From positions 20,347 to 84,346 of the forward strand of contig CAWVRH010000009.1 in NCBI GenBank assembly GCA_963932545.1: a DNA stretch of 64,000 nt, in the 5' to 3' direction. Every line of letters begins with the position of its first letter. Position 1 is the first letter of the stretch. Both the position numbers and the translations under genes were made by a program. This document shows, one piece after another, positions 1-10,000 of the stretch. Origin of the DNA: UBA8337 sp963932545 (GTDB lineage: Bacteria; Pseudomonadota; Alphaproteobacteria; RS24). The notes beneath the pieces are model-generated. The model had not been told where the DNA came from, did not search any database, and worked only from the letters and a program-made list of their open reading frames with translations.

Positions 1-254
1 GGATCATATTCCAAACGCTCAACCGTCGCGACCATGTCGAACTTCGTGCGTTTAAAGTCGATGATACGATACGTACGTTTGTGACCGCCACCGCGACGAC
101 GCGCAGTAATACGACCGGCGTTGTTACGACCACCCGACTTGGTTAGACCCTCAGTAAGTTTTTTCACTGGCTTGCCACTGTGCAAGCTCGAGCGATCTAC
201 CTGAACGAGACCCCGTTGACCTGGGGTCGTTGGTTTATATTTCTTAAGTGCCAT
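1..254 (-). CDS. rplB: 50S ribosomal protein L2, N-terminal part (cut by window edge)
   Basis: The first 84 codons of L2 are present, beginning MALKKYKPTTPGQRG at an ATG read on the minus strand from 254. The reading frame runs off the left edge, so the C-terminal two thirds are missing only because the window ends. L2 binds 23S rRNA and is needed for subunit association and peptidyl transfer. The basic stretch ARRRGGGHKRTYR, around residues 58-70, is typical of the family. It follows rplW by 15 bases in the S10 operon order rpsJ-rplC-rplD-rplW-rplB. Confidence 0.97.
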   Translation of the reverse strand, partial: MALKKYKPTTPGQRGLVQVDRSSLHSGKPVKKLTEGLTKSGGRNNAGRITARRRGGGHKRTYRIIDFKRTKFDMVATVERLEYD

Positions 255-269
255 GCTTCCCTACCCCGC

Positions 270-563
270 TTAAAGACCAGTGGTCACGTCAATGGCGTGA
301 CCTTCTTCAAGCGTAACGATCGCCTGTTTCACATCGTTCTGCTTGCCGCGGATACCACGGAAGCGCTTCACTTTACCCTTGCGGACCAATGTGTTGACGG
401 CTTTTACCTTCACGTCAAACAAGGCCTCAACGGCTTCTTTAATAATCGTTTTATTGGCATCCAAAGACACTTTAAAAACCACCTGATTGTGCTCAGAAGC
501 CAAAGTCGACTTCTCGGTGATTACCGGCGTGCGGATGACATCGTAATATTTTTCGCGGCTCAT
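270..563 (-). CDS. rplW: 50S ribosomal protein L23
   Basis: This 97-residue protein has the usual L23 length and the family pattern VITEKS near residue 14 and VNTLVRKGK near residue 57. L23 binds domain III of 23S rRNA at the polypeptide exit and docks trigger factor and SRP. Its ATG overlaps the rplD stop codon by four bases (ATGA), which indicates translational coupling in the S10 operon. Confidence 0.97.
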   Translation of the reverse strand: MSREKYYDVIRTPVITEKSTLASEHNQVVFKVSLDANKTIIKEAVEALFDVKVKAVNTLVRKGKVKRFRGIRGKQNDVKQAIVTLEEGHAIDVTTGL

Positions 564-1180
564 TTGAAACGCTCCTCGAGGCTCGACAAGGCCGCTTTGG
601 TAAGAACCAATTTATCGCGGCGCAGAATGTCATAAACATTGATGCCTTGGGCTGGCAGCACATCCACATTGATGATGCTGCGGGCCGCACGGGCAAAATT
701 GGCATCCAACTCGGCGCCATCAATGATCAGCGCGTTATCAATACCCAGCTTACCGAGCTGCGAACGCAGACTTGCGGTTTTGCCGTCTTTCGACTTCGCA
801 TCATCCAAAACAACCAGCTTTTCGCCAGCTTGCTTAGAAGACAAAGCCATTTTTAGAGCCAAAGCACGAACCTTTTTAGGAAGGTCGATCGCGTGACTGC
901 GCGGCACAGGACCGTGCGATTTACCACCACCGATAAAGATGTTGGACTTGCGACTACCGTGACGAGCGCCGCCGCCACCTTTTTGACGACCGAATTTTTT
1001 GGTCGTACCCGCAATTTCACTGCGTTGCTTCGATTTATGAGTACCGGCTTGGCGTTTCGCAAGCTGGTAAGTTACCATGCGCTGCAGAATATCGGCGCGC
1101 GGGGCTACACCAAACAAGGCATCGTCAAGATTAACCTCGCCATTGGCTTTCGCATCAAGCGTATGAACGTCCGCTTTCAT
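560..1180 (-). CDS. rplD: 50S ribosomal protein L4
   Basis: The product is 206 residues, the normal length for L4. The central loop that lines the exit tunnel is recognisable in KQRSEIAGTTKKFGRQKGGG and the following GSRKSNIFIGGG. L4 is an early assembly protein; in enterobacteria it also autoregulates the S10 operon, but such control cannot be read from this sequence. The ATG overlaps the rplC stop by one base (TAATG). Confidence 0.97.
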   Translation of the reverse strand: MKADVHTLDAKANGEVNLDDALFGVAPRADILQRMVTYQLAKRQAGTHKSKQRSEIAGTTKKFGRQKGGGGARHGSRKSNIFIGGGKSHGPVPRSHAIDLPKKVRALALKMALSSKQAGEKLVVLDDAKSKDGKTASLRSQLGKLGIDNALIIDGAELDANFARAARSIINVDVLPAQGINVYDILRRDKLVLTKAALSSLEERFK

Positions 1181-1983
1181 TATTCGCCATCCTTCTCTTC
1201 AGCAGGTGCTTCGGCTGGTGCTTCTGCAACAGCTTCTTGCACAACTTCTTCAACTACTTCCGCCGCCGGCGCTTCCGCAACCGGAGCTTCTTCTACAGCA
1301 GGCGCTGCAGCTTCAATCAAACCTGCAGGGAAAGGCAAGCCATCTGGCAACGGACGCTTAACGGCATCGCGCAACAAGACCCAACCACCCTTTGATCCTG
1401 GAACCGCGCCCTTGATCATAACAAGACCGCGTTCTGTATCGGTTTTAACCACTTCTAGGTTTTGTGTTGTCACGCGAACATCGCCCATGTGACCGGCCAT
1501 TTTTTTGCCTTTAAACACTTTACCCGGATCTTGACACTGACCCGTAGACCCATGCGAACGGTGAGAAATCGACACACCGTGAGAGGCCCGCAGACCGCCA
1601 AAGTTGTGACGCTTCATCGCACCCGCAAAACCCTTACCAATCGAAATGCCTGTGGCATCTACTTTTTGCCCTTCAATGAAGTGACTGGCAGCCAATTCGG
1701 CGCCCACATCAATCATGTTATCGGGGGTTACCCGAAACTCAGCAACACGACGCTTAGGCTCAACCTTAGCTTTCGCGAAATGGCCACGCATCGCACGGCT
1801 CGTACGCTTCACTTTGGCAAAGCCAGAGCCAAGCTGAACGGCGGTGTAACCATCTTTTTCTTCCGTACGCTGCGCGACAACCTGACAGGTGTCGAGCTTC
1901 AGCACGGTTACAGGCACGTGATTACCCGCCGCAGTAAATACGCGGGTCATACCTAATTTTTGAACAATCAATCCGGAACGCAT
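1180..1983 (-). CDS. rplC: 50S ribosomal protein L3 with acidic Ala/Glu/Pro C-terminal tail
   Basis: Residues 1-223 are a normal L3, including the conserved loop with MAGHMGDVRVT near the peptidyl-transferase side and the segment HNFGGLRASHGVSISHRSHG. The protein then continues for about 44 residues rich in Ala, Glu, Val and Pro, giving 267 residues against about 209 in E. coli. C-terminal extensions of L3 are known in alphaproteobacteria, but this one is long and acidic, which is unusual for an rRNA-binding protein. It lies between rpsJ and rplD in the S10 operon. Confidence 0.96.
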   Translation of the reverse strand: MRSGLIVQKLGMTRVFTAAGNHVPVTVLKLDTCQVVAQRTEEKDGYTAVQLGSGFAKVKRTSRAMRGHFAKAKVEPKRRVAEFRVTPDNMIDVGAELAASHFIEGQKVDATGISIGKGFAGAMKRHNFGGLRASHGVSISHRSHGSTGQCQDPGKVFKGKKMAGHMGDVRVTTQNLEVVKTDTERGLVMIKGAVPGSKGGWVLLRDAVKRPLPDGLPFPAGLIEAAAPAVEEAPVAEAPAAEVVEEVVQEAVAEAPAEAPAEEKDGE

Positions 1984-2007
1984 AATGACGTCTCCTAGCT
2001 CCAGGCC

Positions 2008-2319
2008 CTAAAGTTTAATCTGAACGTCGACACCGGCTGGCAGGTCGAGTTTCATCAAGGCATCTACGGTTTGTGGGGTTGGGTCAACAATATCAAGCAA
2101 ACGCTTATGAGTGCGCATCTCGAACTGATCCCGACTTTTCTTATCAATATGCGGCCCACGAAGAACCGTGTATTTCTCGATATGCGTCGGAAGCGGAATT
2201 GGCCCGCGTACATCAGCACCGGTGCGTTTCGCTGTATTCAGAATCTCACGTGCTGAATTATCCAACACGCGATGATCAAACGCTTTCAAGCGGATCCGAA
2301 TATTTTGTGACTGTACCAT
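2008..2319 (-). CDS. rpsJ: 30S ribosomal protein S10 / NusE
   Basis: S10 acts in the small subunit and, as NusE, in antitermination with NusB. I chose the ATG at 2319, giving 103 residues starting MVQSQNIRIRLKAFDHR, because that is the family length. The longer frame would begin with TTG at 2337 and add six residues that look like the ribosome-binding region. It is the first gene of the S10 operon, with a hairpin and T-tract between it and the preceding tuf gene. Confidence 0.97.
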   Translation of the reverse strand: MVQSQNIRIRLKAFDHRVLDNSAREILNTAKRTGADVRGPIPLPTHIEKYTVLRGPHIDKKSRDQFEMRTHKRLLDIVDPTPQTVDALMKLDLPAGVDVQIKL

Positions 2320-2373
2320 TTTGTATTCCGTTTCCAAATAATTTGCGCCTTGGTCTTATAGGAAAGGCGCCGC

Positions 2374-2403
2374 AAAAATGGGCACGCTCCGAAAAGCGCG
2401 CCC
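2374..2403 (-). terminator. Terminator-like hairpin between tuf (copy 1) and rpsJ
   Basis: On the minus strand a stem pairs GGGC with GCCC and CGCT with AGCG around one mismatch, and is followed by ATTTTTG. It lies about 10 bases after the tuf stop and some 55 bases before rpsJ. It may end or attenuate str-operon transcription before the S10 genes. The T-run is only five long, so read-through is likely. Confidence 0.55.
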
Positions 2404-2413
2404 GTTCATAAGT

Positions 2414-3604
2414 CTACTCAATAATTGCTGACACGACGCCGGCACCTACTGTGCGGCCACCTTCACGGATAGCGAAGCGAAGCTTCTCTTCCATGGCGAC
2501 CGGAGCAATAAGTTCCACTTCCATCTCAACATTATCACCAGGCATAACCATTTCCGTACCCGATGGCAGGCTGCAAACGCCCGTCACATCTGTCGTGCGG
2601 AAGTAAAACTGTGGACGATAGTTGGTAAAGAAGGGTGTGTGACGACCACCCTCTTCCTTCGTCAGAATGTAAGCTTCTGCCTTAAATTTCGTGTGCGGGG
2701 TAATCGAACCTGGCTTGCAAAGAACCTGACCACGTTCCACTTCTTCGCGCTTCGTACCACGAAGAAGAACACCCACATTGTCTCCAGCTTCACCGCTATC
2801 CAGCAGCTTGCGGAACATTTCAACGCCTGTGCAAGTCGTCAAAGCTGTATCTTTAATACCAACGATTTCAATCTCGTCACCAACATTAACAACACCGCGC
2901 TCAATACGACCCGTAACAACTGTACCGCGACCCGAAATCGAGAACACATCCTCGATAGGCAGCAAGAAAGCTTGGTCTTTTGGACGATCCGGTTGTGGGA
3001 TGTAAGCATCCACTTCACCCATCAAAGCCATAATCGCTTCTTTACCAATCGTGTCATCACGACCTTCAAGAGCGGCCAAAGCCGAACCTTTAACGATTGG
3101 AATATCGTCGCCTGGGTACTCATAAGAGGTCAGCAGTTCACGAACTTCCATCTCAACAAGCTCAAGCAGCTCGTCATCATCGACTTGGTCAACTTTGTTC
3201 AAGAAAACAACCAGAGCCGGCACACCAACTTGGCGAGCCAACAAAATGTGCTCGCGGGTTTGTGGCATAGGTCCGTCGGCTGCGTTAACAACCAAAATCG
3301 CGCCATCCATTTGCGCCGCACCCGTGATCATGTTCTTCACATAATCAGCATGGCCCGGGCAATCCACGTGCGCGTAGTGACGCGCTTCCGTCTCATACTC
3401 AACGTGAGCTGTCGAAATTGTAATACCGCGGGCCTTCTCTTCCGGCGCTTTATCAATGTCAGCGTAATCAGAAAACTCAGCTCCACCAACCTCAGCCAAT
3501 ACTTTCGTAATCGCCGCTGTAAGTGTCGTCTTGCCGTGGTCAACGTGACCAATCGTGCCAATGTTACAATGCGGTTTTGTCCGCTCAAACTTTTCCTTCG
3601 ACAT
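2414..3604 (-). CDS. tuf: Elongation factor Tu, copy 1 (str operon)
   Basis: EF-Tu is the GTPase that delivers aminoacyl-tRNA to the ribosomal A site. The 396-residue product has the P-loop GHVDHGKT at residues 19-26, the switch II motif DCPGHADY near 80 and NKVD near 136. It follows fusA by 33 bases, the tufA position of the str operon. Its DNA matches the second copy at 18822-20012 base for base as read by eye. The identity begins at the start codon and ends a base or two past the stop. Confidence 0.98.
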   Translation of the reverse strand: MSKEKFERTKPHCNIGTIGHVDHGKTTLTAAITKVLAEVGGAEFSDYADIDKAPEEKARGITISTAHVEYETEARHYAHVDCPGHADYVKNMITGAAQMDGAILVVNAADGPMPQTREHILLARQVGVPALVVFLNKVDQVDDDELLELVEMEVRELLTSYEYPGDDIPIVKGSALAALEGRDDTIGKEAIMALMGEVDAYIPQPDRPKDQAFLLPIEDVFSISGRGTVVTGRIERGVVNVGDEIEIVGIKDTALTTCTGVEMFRKLLDSGEAGDNVGVLLRGTKREEVERGQVLCKPGSITPHTKFKAEAYILTKEEGGRHTPFFTNYRPQFYFRTTDVTGVCSLPSGTEMVMPGDNVEMEVELIAPVAMEEKLRFAIREGGRTVGAGVVSAIIE

Positions 3605-3637
3605 ATTATCTCTCCGTCGATGTGCCCAAAAGGGCGG

Positions 3638-5713
3638 TTAGGCCATTTTCGCGATGACTTCGTCAGACACCGCCTGCGGTACTTGCTCATAATGATCAAA
3701 TACCATGGAATATTGTGCGCGACCCTGCGTCATGGATCGCAATGTGTTTACATAACCAAACATATTGGCCAGAGGTACGAGCGCCGAAATAACCGAGGCG
3801 TTACCGCGAGCTTCTGTGCCGCGAACTGTGCCGCGACGACTGCTCAAGTCACCGATAACGTCACCCATATGATCATCCGGGGTAACCACTTCAACCAACA
3901 TCATTGGCTCAAGCAATTTCGCGCCAGCATCTTGCGAGGCTTCGCGGAAAGCAGCGCGAGCCGCAATCTCAAAAGCCATCACACTCGAGTCAACATCATG
4001 GTAGGCGCCATCATTCAATGTGACCCGGAAGTCAATCATTGGGAAGCCGGCCAAAACGCCGTTCGCGCGAACGCTCTCGATACCTTTTTCAACGCCTGGG
4101 ATATATTCTTTCGGAATAGACCCACCAACGACTTTATTGGTAAATTCGTAACCGCCACCTGGCTCCATTGGAGAGATGGTCATTTTCACGCGCGCAAACT
4201 GGCCCGAACCACCCGACTGTTTCTTGTGGGTGTAATCGACGTCTGTTTCTTTGGTGAAAGTCTCGCGATAGGCAACCTGTGGGGCACCTACGTTGGCTTC
4301 TACCTGAAACTCGCGCTTCATGCGGTCGACAATAATGTCGAGATGCAATTCGCCCATACCGGCAATCACGGTTTGGCCACTTTCTTCGTCTGATTTCACA
4401 CGGAAAGACGGATCTTCCTGTGCCAGACGGCTAAGTGCCAGACCCATTTTCTCTTGGTCGCCTTTGGTTTTCGGCTCAACCGCGACTTCAATCACTGGCT
4501 CAGGGAATTCCATACGTTCCAAAATAACCGGCTGGTCTGTCGCGCTAAGCGTATCGCCGGTTGTAGTGTCTTTCATGCCTACCAGCGCAACAATGTCGCC
4601 AGCGAAGGCTTCTTTAATCTCTTCACGCGAGTTGGCATGCATTTGCAGCATCCGACCGATGCGCTCACGCTTGCCCTTCACCGTGTTAATAACCGTCGCG
4701 CCGCTTTCCAGCTTGCCGGAGTAAACCCGAGCAAAAGTCAGCGAGCCCACGAAGGGGTCATTAGCGATTTTAAAGGCCAACATCGACAAAGGCTCATCAT
4801 CCGAGCTTTGGCGAACAACATCCTCTTCCGTATTGGCATCGATACCTTGAATAGCCGGCACTTCGAGAGGCGACGGCATGTAATCTACAACCGCGTCTAA
4901 CAGAGGCTGAACGCCTTTGTTTTTAAACGCTGTACCGTTCAAGACAGGTACGAATTTCTGAGCAATGGTACCCTTGCGGATAAGACGATTTAGCGTGGCT
5001 TCATCCGGCTCTGTGCCTTCCAGATAAGCTTCCATGACTTCGTCATCCAGCTCCACAGCCATCTCAACCAACATAGAGCGATACTCAGCAGCCTGAGCTT
5101 TGAGATCGTCACGAATATCGAAATAATCATATTCCGCACCGAGGTCTTCGTTCTTCCAAAGAACCTCTTTCATGCGGACGAGGTCAATAAGACCTTCATA
5201 TTCTGCTTCTGCGCCAATCGGCAGCTGCACAACCAAAGCGTTGGCGCCGAGGCGATCTTTAATCATGTCTACGCAACGGAAGAAGTCTGCGCCCATGCGA
5301 TCCATTTTGTTCACGAAACACATGCGAGGCACAGAATACTTATCCGCTTGGCGCCAAACCGTTTCCGATTGCGGCTCCACACCAGCCACCGAGTCAAACA
5401 CAGCAACCGCACCATCGAGAACACGAAGCGAGCGCTCCACTTCAATGGTGAAATCTACGTGGCCTGGGGTGTCAATGATGTTGATACGCTTGTCATTCCA
5501 GAAGCAAGTCGTCGCAGCCGACGTAATGGTAATGCCGCGCTCTTGCTCTTGCTCCATCCAGTCCATAGTGGCCGCGCCATCATGAACTTCACCAATTTTA
5601 TAGCTCACGCCTGTGTAATACAGAATGCGCTCTGTGGTGGTCGTCTTACCCGCATCAATATGGGCCATAATGCCGATATTGCGGTAATCTTTAAGTTCTG
5701 TCTGACGTGCCAT
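3638..5713 (-). CDS. fusA: Elongation factor G
   Basis: EF-G is the translocase GTPase. The 691-residue protein has the P-loop AHIDAGKT at residues 17-24, DTPGHVDF in switch II and NKMD in G4. Domains II-V follow, including the domain IV region with YTHKKQSGGSGQFARV. Length and order match bacterial EF-G. It lies between rpsG and tuf in the standard str operon order. A 584-residue open frame on the opposite strand here is a shadow of tuf and fusA codons. Confidence 0.98.
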   Translation of the reverse strand: MARQTELKDYRNIGIMAHIDAGKTTTTERILYYTGVSYKIGEVHDGAATMDWMEQEQERGITITSAATTCFWNDKRINIIDTPGHVDFTIEVERSLRVLDGAVAVFDSVAGVEPQSETVWRQADKYSVPRMCFVNKMDRMGADFFRCVDMIKDRLGANALVVQLPIGAEAEYEGLIDLVRMKEVLWKNEDLGAEYDYFDIRDDLKAQAAEYRSMLVEMAVELDDEVMEAYLEGTEPDEATLNRLIRKGTIAQKFVPVLNGTAFKNKGVQPLLDAVVDYMPSPLEVPAIQGIDANTEEDVVRQSSDDEPLSMLAFKIANDPFVGSLTFARVYSGKLESGATVINTVKGKRERIGRMLQMHANSREEIKEAFAGDIVALVGMKDTTTGDTLSATDQPVILERMEFPEPVIEVAVEPKTKGDQEKMGLALSRLAQEDPSFRVKSDEESGQTVIAGMGELHLDIIVDRMKREFQVEANVGAPQVAYRETFTKETDVDYTHKKQSGGSGQFARVKMTISPMEPGGGYEFTNKVVGGSIPKEYIPGVEKGIESVRANGVLAGFPMIDFRVTLNDGAYHDVDSSVMAFEIAARAAFREASQDAGAKLLEPMMLVEVVTPDDHMGDVIGDLSSRRGTVRGTEARGNASVISALVPLANMFGYVNTLRSMTQGRAQYSMVFDHYEQVPQAVSDEVIAKMA

Positions 5714-5734
5714 TGGAAAACCCTCTAAGTCCTA

Positions 5735-6205
5735 CTACCAGCGATAATGCGAGAAGGCACGGTTGGCTTCAGCCATCCGGTGCGTATCTTCGCGTTTCTT
5801 AACCGCGGAGCCACGTGAATTAACAGCATCCATCAGTTCGCCAGAAAGACGATCCACCATGGTGTTTTCGCCACGGCTACGAGCTGCCGTAATCAACCAA
5901 CGAATGGCCAAGGCTTGCTTGCGTTCTGTGCGAACTTCAACTGGAACCTGATAGGTAGCCCCACCGACGCGGCGCGAACGCACCTCAACGGCTGGCATAA
6001 TGTTTTCAAGAGCCTCATGGAATACAGCAACTGGCTCACGGCTCAGTTTGGCTTCAATCGCATCCAGAGCACCATAAAGAATGGTCTCTGCAGTGGATTT
6101 TTTACCATGCTGCATAAGCGAGTTCATAAATTTAGACAGAACCTCATCGCCAAATTTGGCGTCGGGAATTACCTGGCGTTTTTCTGCGCGGTGACGACGT
6201 GACAT
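5735..6205 (-). CDS. rpsG: 30S ribosomal protein S7
   Basis: S7 nucleates assembly of the 30S head and contacts the E-site tRNA. The product is 156 residues, the usual bacterial length, starting MSRRHRAEKRQV and ending AFSHYRW. In enterobacteria S7 represses the str operon by binding the rpsL-rpsG spacer. Here that spacer is only 11 bases, so the same mechanism would need a site extending into the coding regions. It is followed by fusA after 21 bases. Confidence 0.97.
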   Translation of the reverse strand: MSRRHRAEKRQVIPDAKFGDEVLSKFMNSLMQHGKKSTAETILYGALDAIEAKLSREPVAVFHEALENIMPAVEVRSRRVGGATYQVPVEVRTERKQALAIRWLITAARSRGENTMVDRLSGELMDAVNSRGSAVKKREDTHRMAEANRAFSHYRW

Positions 6206-6216
6206 GAAACAGCTCC

Positions 6217-6588
6217 CTACTTCGGACGCTTAGCGCCGTATTTCGAACGACGCTGCTTACGATCTTTAACGCCCTGGGTATCCAGAACGCCGCGAATAAT
6301 ATGGTAACGAACACCCGGCAAGTCTTTTACGCGACCGCCGCGGATCATTACAACCGAGTGTTCTTGAAGGTTGTGACCCTCACCCGGAATGTAACTAGTG
6401 ACTTCATAGCCGCTGGTCAAACGCACACGAGCCACTTTACGAAGCGCCGAGTTCGGCTTCTTCGGAGTGGTTGTGTAAACGCGAGTGCAAACACCACGGC
6501 GCTGCGGGCACTGTTCCATGGCCGGCACCTTGTTGCGGTTCTCTACTTTTTTCCGCGGCTTGCGGATTAGTTGGTTAATCGTGGGCAT
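6217..6588 (-). CDS. rpsL: 30S ribosomal protein S12
   Basis: S12 shapes the decoding centre. I took the ATG at 6588, which gives 123 residues starting MPTINQLIRKPRK and is preceded by GGGAG at a good distance. The upstream in-frame extension is not typical of S12. The streptomycin-related loops TTPKKPNSALRKV and RGGRVKDLPGVRYH are intact and look wild-type at both classic lysines. It is the first gene of the str operon, downstream of the rpoC terminator. Confidence 0.97.
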   Translation of the reverse strand: MPTINQLIRKPRKKVENRNKVPAMEQCPQRRGVCTRVYTTTPKKPNSALRKVARVRLTSGYEVTSYIPGEGHNLQEHSVVMIRGGRVKDLPGVRYHIIRGVLDTQGVKDRKQRRSKYGAKRPK

Positions 6589-6853
6589 ATTGCTCCCAAT
6601 CTTCAAACACAAATAGGTCAAAACGAAAACCCACATAACCTTTGCCAAATGACAAAGCGTAAGCTCTCAAGACCTATCCGCCGTCAACCCATTTCGGGGC
6701 CTCCAGCGAGTTAAGCAGAGGATCCGGCCTTTTGAGCAGGATCATGCGTCCAAATTTTTTACTTCAGATACTCAACAGCGTTTAGGTCTTAAAAGTGACG
6801 GGGTGAGCCCCGAAACAGCTGTAAACCTACAGTCCTGTTACCAAAGTGAGTTC
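6589..6853 (-). promoter_or_regulatory. Long 5' leader of the str operon
   Basis: About 265 bases separate the proposed str promoter from rpsL, with no credible open frame. The segment contains a perfect 5-bp stem with a TGAG loop at 6799-6812 (CGGGG/CCCCG) and a T/A-rich stretch before rpsL. A leader this long before a ribosomal-protein operon may hold a regulatory RNA, but I do not recognise a known family in it. Confidence 0.35.
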
Positions 6854-6882
6854 TTGATACGGGAATCAGGGCCAAGGGTCAA
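6854..6882 (-). promoter_or_regulatory. Candidate sigma-70 promoter of the rpsL-rpsG-fusA-tuf operon
   Basis: On the minus strand, TTGACC (6877-6882) and TATCAA (6854-6859) are separated by exactly 17 bases. They lie between the rpoC terminator and rpsL, which is where a str promoter is expected. The -35 matches the consensus in five of six positions and the -10 in four of six. This is the best match in the 413-base gap between rpoC and rpsL. Confidence 0.5.
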
Positions 6883-6910
6883 GCCCTGAATCACTGGTTT
6901 TAGCCCAACG

Positions 6911-6955
6911 CAAAAGAAAAATGCCGACCCCCAATAATGGAGACCGGCATTTTTT
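6911..6955 (-). terminator. Rho-independent terminator of the rpoBC operon
   Basis: A perfect 10-bp stem (AAAAATGCCG with CGGCATTTTT) ends in TTTTTCTTTTG on the minus strand, about 50 bases after the rpoC stop. The stem is itself flanked by A and T runs, so it could act in both directions. It separates the rif cluster from the str operon. Confidence 0.85.
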
Positions 6956-7001
6956 GTATTTTATCTAGTTAATTCAGATAGTTAATCTGTTTCAACCCAG
7001 T

Positions 7002-10000
7002 TTAAACAGCAGTATCCGCAAGTGGCTCATCTGGCAATTCTGGTGCCGGACGTGCCGCTTCTAACGCCGCATCGCGGGCCGCAGCCTCGCCTTTCAAGCG
7101 TTGCATCAACCCTCCTGTACCGGCAGGAATCAGGCGACCCACAATCACGTTCTCTTTCAGACCCACAAGCTCATCGTATTTGCCATTGATGGCAGCTTCG
7201 GTAAGCACCCGTGTGGTTTCTTGGAACGAGGCGGCTGAGATGAACGAGCGCGTTTGTAGCGACGCTTTGGTGATACCCAACAAAATAGGCACGCCTGTTG
7301 GCGGTGTTTTGCCTTCAGCCAGAACCCGTTCGACTTCCGCTTCAAACTCAAGCTTATCGATATGCTCTTCTTTCAAGAAGGCACTGTCGCCAGTGACTTG
7401 CACTTCGATTTTCTGCAGCATCTGACGAACAATAACCTCAATGTGCTTATCATTGATAGTCACGCCTTGCAGACGATACACGTCTTGAATTTCGTTAATC
7501 AAGTAATTGGCCAGCTCTTCTACGCCCGAGATAGCAAGAATGTCATGCGGTGCCGGGTGACCATCGATTAGATATTCGCCCTTCTCGATGACATCGCCCT
7601 CTTGAACCGACAAATGCTTGGCTTTAGGTACGAGATATTCAACTGGCTCCAGATCCGCCTCTTCCGAACGAATGATGATGCGACGCTTGTTTTTGAAATC
7701 GCGGCCAAATTCAACTTTACCGGTAATCTCAGCAATAATCGCATGGTCTTTCGGACGACGCGCCTCAAACAACTCAGCAACCCTTGGCAGACCACCCGTA
7801 ATATCACTCGTGGACGCGCCTTCGGTTGGAATACGAGCCAAAATATCACCCGCATGCACGGTTGCGCCGGGTTCTACCGACAAAATCGCGCCAGCCGCCA
7901 GAATGAAGCGAGCTTCATTGCCGTTCGACAGGGTTTTAATCACGCCTTTATCATCTTTGACAACCATAGCTGGTCGCAAATCAGACCCACTTGCGCCCAT
8001 CGAGCTGTCGGTGATAACGCGCTGGCTAATACCTGTCGCTTCATCCGTGGTTTCGGTAACCGAAACCCCTTCGACCAGATCTTCAAAGCTTACGACACCG
8101 TCCAACTCAGTAAGAATTGGAATGGCATAAGGTTCCCATTCCGCCAAACGATCGCCACGGCTAACATCTTGGCCTTCTTCGACGCGCAGACGCGAGCCAT
8201 AGGCCAATTTGTGAGCGGCGCGTTCCAGACCGTTTCCGTCGACGATTTTCACCATCACGTTGCGGCTCATCACAACTGGACGACCGCTACTGTCTTTCAC
8301 GATATTGGCATTTTCCAACTGAACTTTACCGTCGGCATTGGCCTCAATGAACGATTGGTCAACCACCTGCGCCGTACCCCCAATGTGGAAAGTACGCATG
8401 GTAAGCTGTGTGCCCGGCTCGCCAATAGACTGCGCCGCGATAACGCCAACCGCTTCGCCAATGTTTACCGGTGTACCGCGCGCTAGGTCACGACCGTAGC
8501 ACTTGGCACAAACGCCAGTTTTGGTTTCACAAGTCAACACAGAGCGCACTTTGATGTTTACCAGATTGGCTTCTTCAATCGGCTCCATATGCTCTTCCGA
8601 GATTAGCTCGCCCGCTTTGACGATAACCGTTTCGGTGGCCGGATTAACCACATCGGCAACCGGCGTGCGACCTAGCACACGCTCAGAAAGCGATGTAATC
8701 ACCTCACCCGCATCCACCACAGCCGCAACTGTGATGCCATCGGTGGTGCCGCAATCGACTTCATTGATGATGCAATCTTGTGCCACATCTACCAGACGAC
8801 GCGTCAGGTAACCCGAGTTGGCTGTTTTCAGAGCCGTATCGGCAAGGCCTTTGCGGGCCCCGTGAGTGGAGTTAAAGTATTCGAGAACCGACAGACCTTC
8901 TTTAAAGTTCGAAATAATCGGTGTTTCGATAATCTCGCCAGAAGGTTTCGCCATCAGCCCGCGCATACCCGCCAACTGCTTCATTTGAGCAGGCGAGCCA
9001 CGCGCACCAGAATGCGACATCATGTAAATCGAGTTAATGAACGTGTCATCATCGGAGTCGGCTGGATCGACGGTGGAAATTTTCCCCATCATCGCATCCG
9101 CAACTTTTTCCGTGCAACGCGCCCAGGCGTCAACCACTTTGTTATATTTCTCGCCTTGGGTAATCAGGCCATCGATATATTGCTGCTCGTATTCTTTCGC
9201 CAACGTTGTGGTTTCTTCGATAAGGGCGATTTTGTCTTCCGGAATAACCATGTCGTCTTTACCAAACGAAATGCCAGCTTTACAAGCCTGACGGAAGCCT
9301 ACTTTCATGATGTGATCACAGAAGATAACCGTGTCTTTCTGACCGCAATGGCGGTAGACGACGTCGATCACCCGACTGATTTCTTTCTTGGTCATCAATT
9401 TATTGATGGTGTCGAAAGTCAGTTTCGCGTTCTTCGGCAATTCTTGGCCCAGCATATAACGACCGGCTGTTGTGTCGACCACGCGGTCTACCAATTCACC
9501 AGCTTCGTTCATTTCTGAAATACGGGCTTTGATTTTCGTATGGATAGAAATCGCACGGGCGTCTAGCGCCTGCTCAAGTTCCGCCATATCCCCAATCAAC
9601 GTGCCTTCGCCTGGCAGATTATCGCGTTGCAGGGTCATGTAATACAGACCCAAAACGATATCTTGCGACGGCACAATAATCGGCTGACCACTGGCTGGGT
9701 GCAAAATATTGTTGGTCGACATCATCAAGACGCGAGCTTCCAACTGCGCTTCCAGCGAAAGCGGTACGTGAACGGCCATTTGGTCACCGTCAAAGTCAGC
9801 GTTAAACGCGGCGCAAACCAACGGGTGCAATTGAATGGCTTTACCTTCAATCAGCATTGGTTCGAAAGCCTGCACGCCCAAACGGTGAAGGGTTGGCGCG
9901 CGGTTTAGCATGACTGGATGCTCGCGGATAACCTCATCGAGGATATCCCAAACTTCCGGACGCTCTTTTTCCACCATCTTCTTCGACTGTTTGACAGTAG

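Noticed and set aside
893..1492. Open frame of 199 codons antisense to rplD and rplC
   Set aside because: Its Ser/Ala/Thr-rich part mirrors the low-complexity L3 tail; no start signals or domain.
2008..2337. Longer rpsJ start at TTG (2337)
   Set aside because: The extra six codons lie in the likely ribosome-binding region, and the ATG at 2319 gives the standard S10 length.
2639..4393. A 584-codon open frame antisense to tuf and fusA
   Set aside because: It recurs in shorter form opposite the second tuf copy, has no protein family features, and is a by-product of codon use in highly expressed genes.
6217..6648. Longer rpsL start at 6648
   Set aside because: The added 20 residues are hydrophobic and foreign to S12; the ATG at 6588 has GGGAG in place and gives 123 residues.
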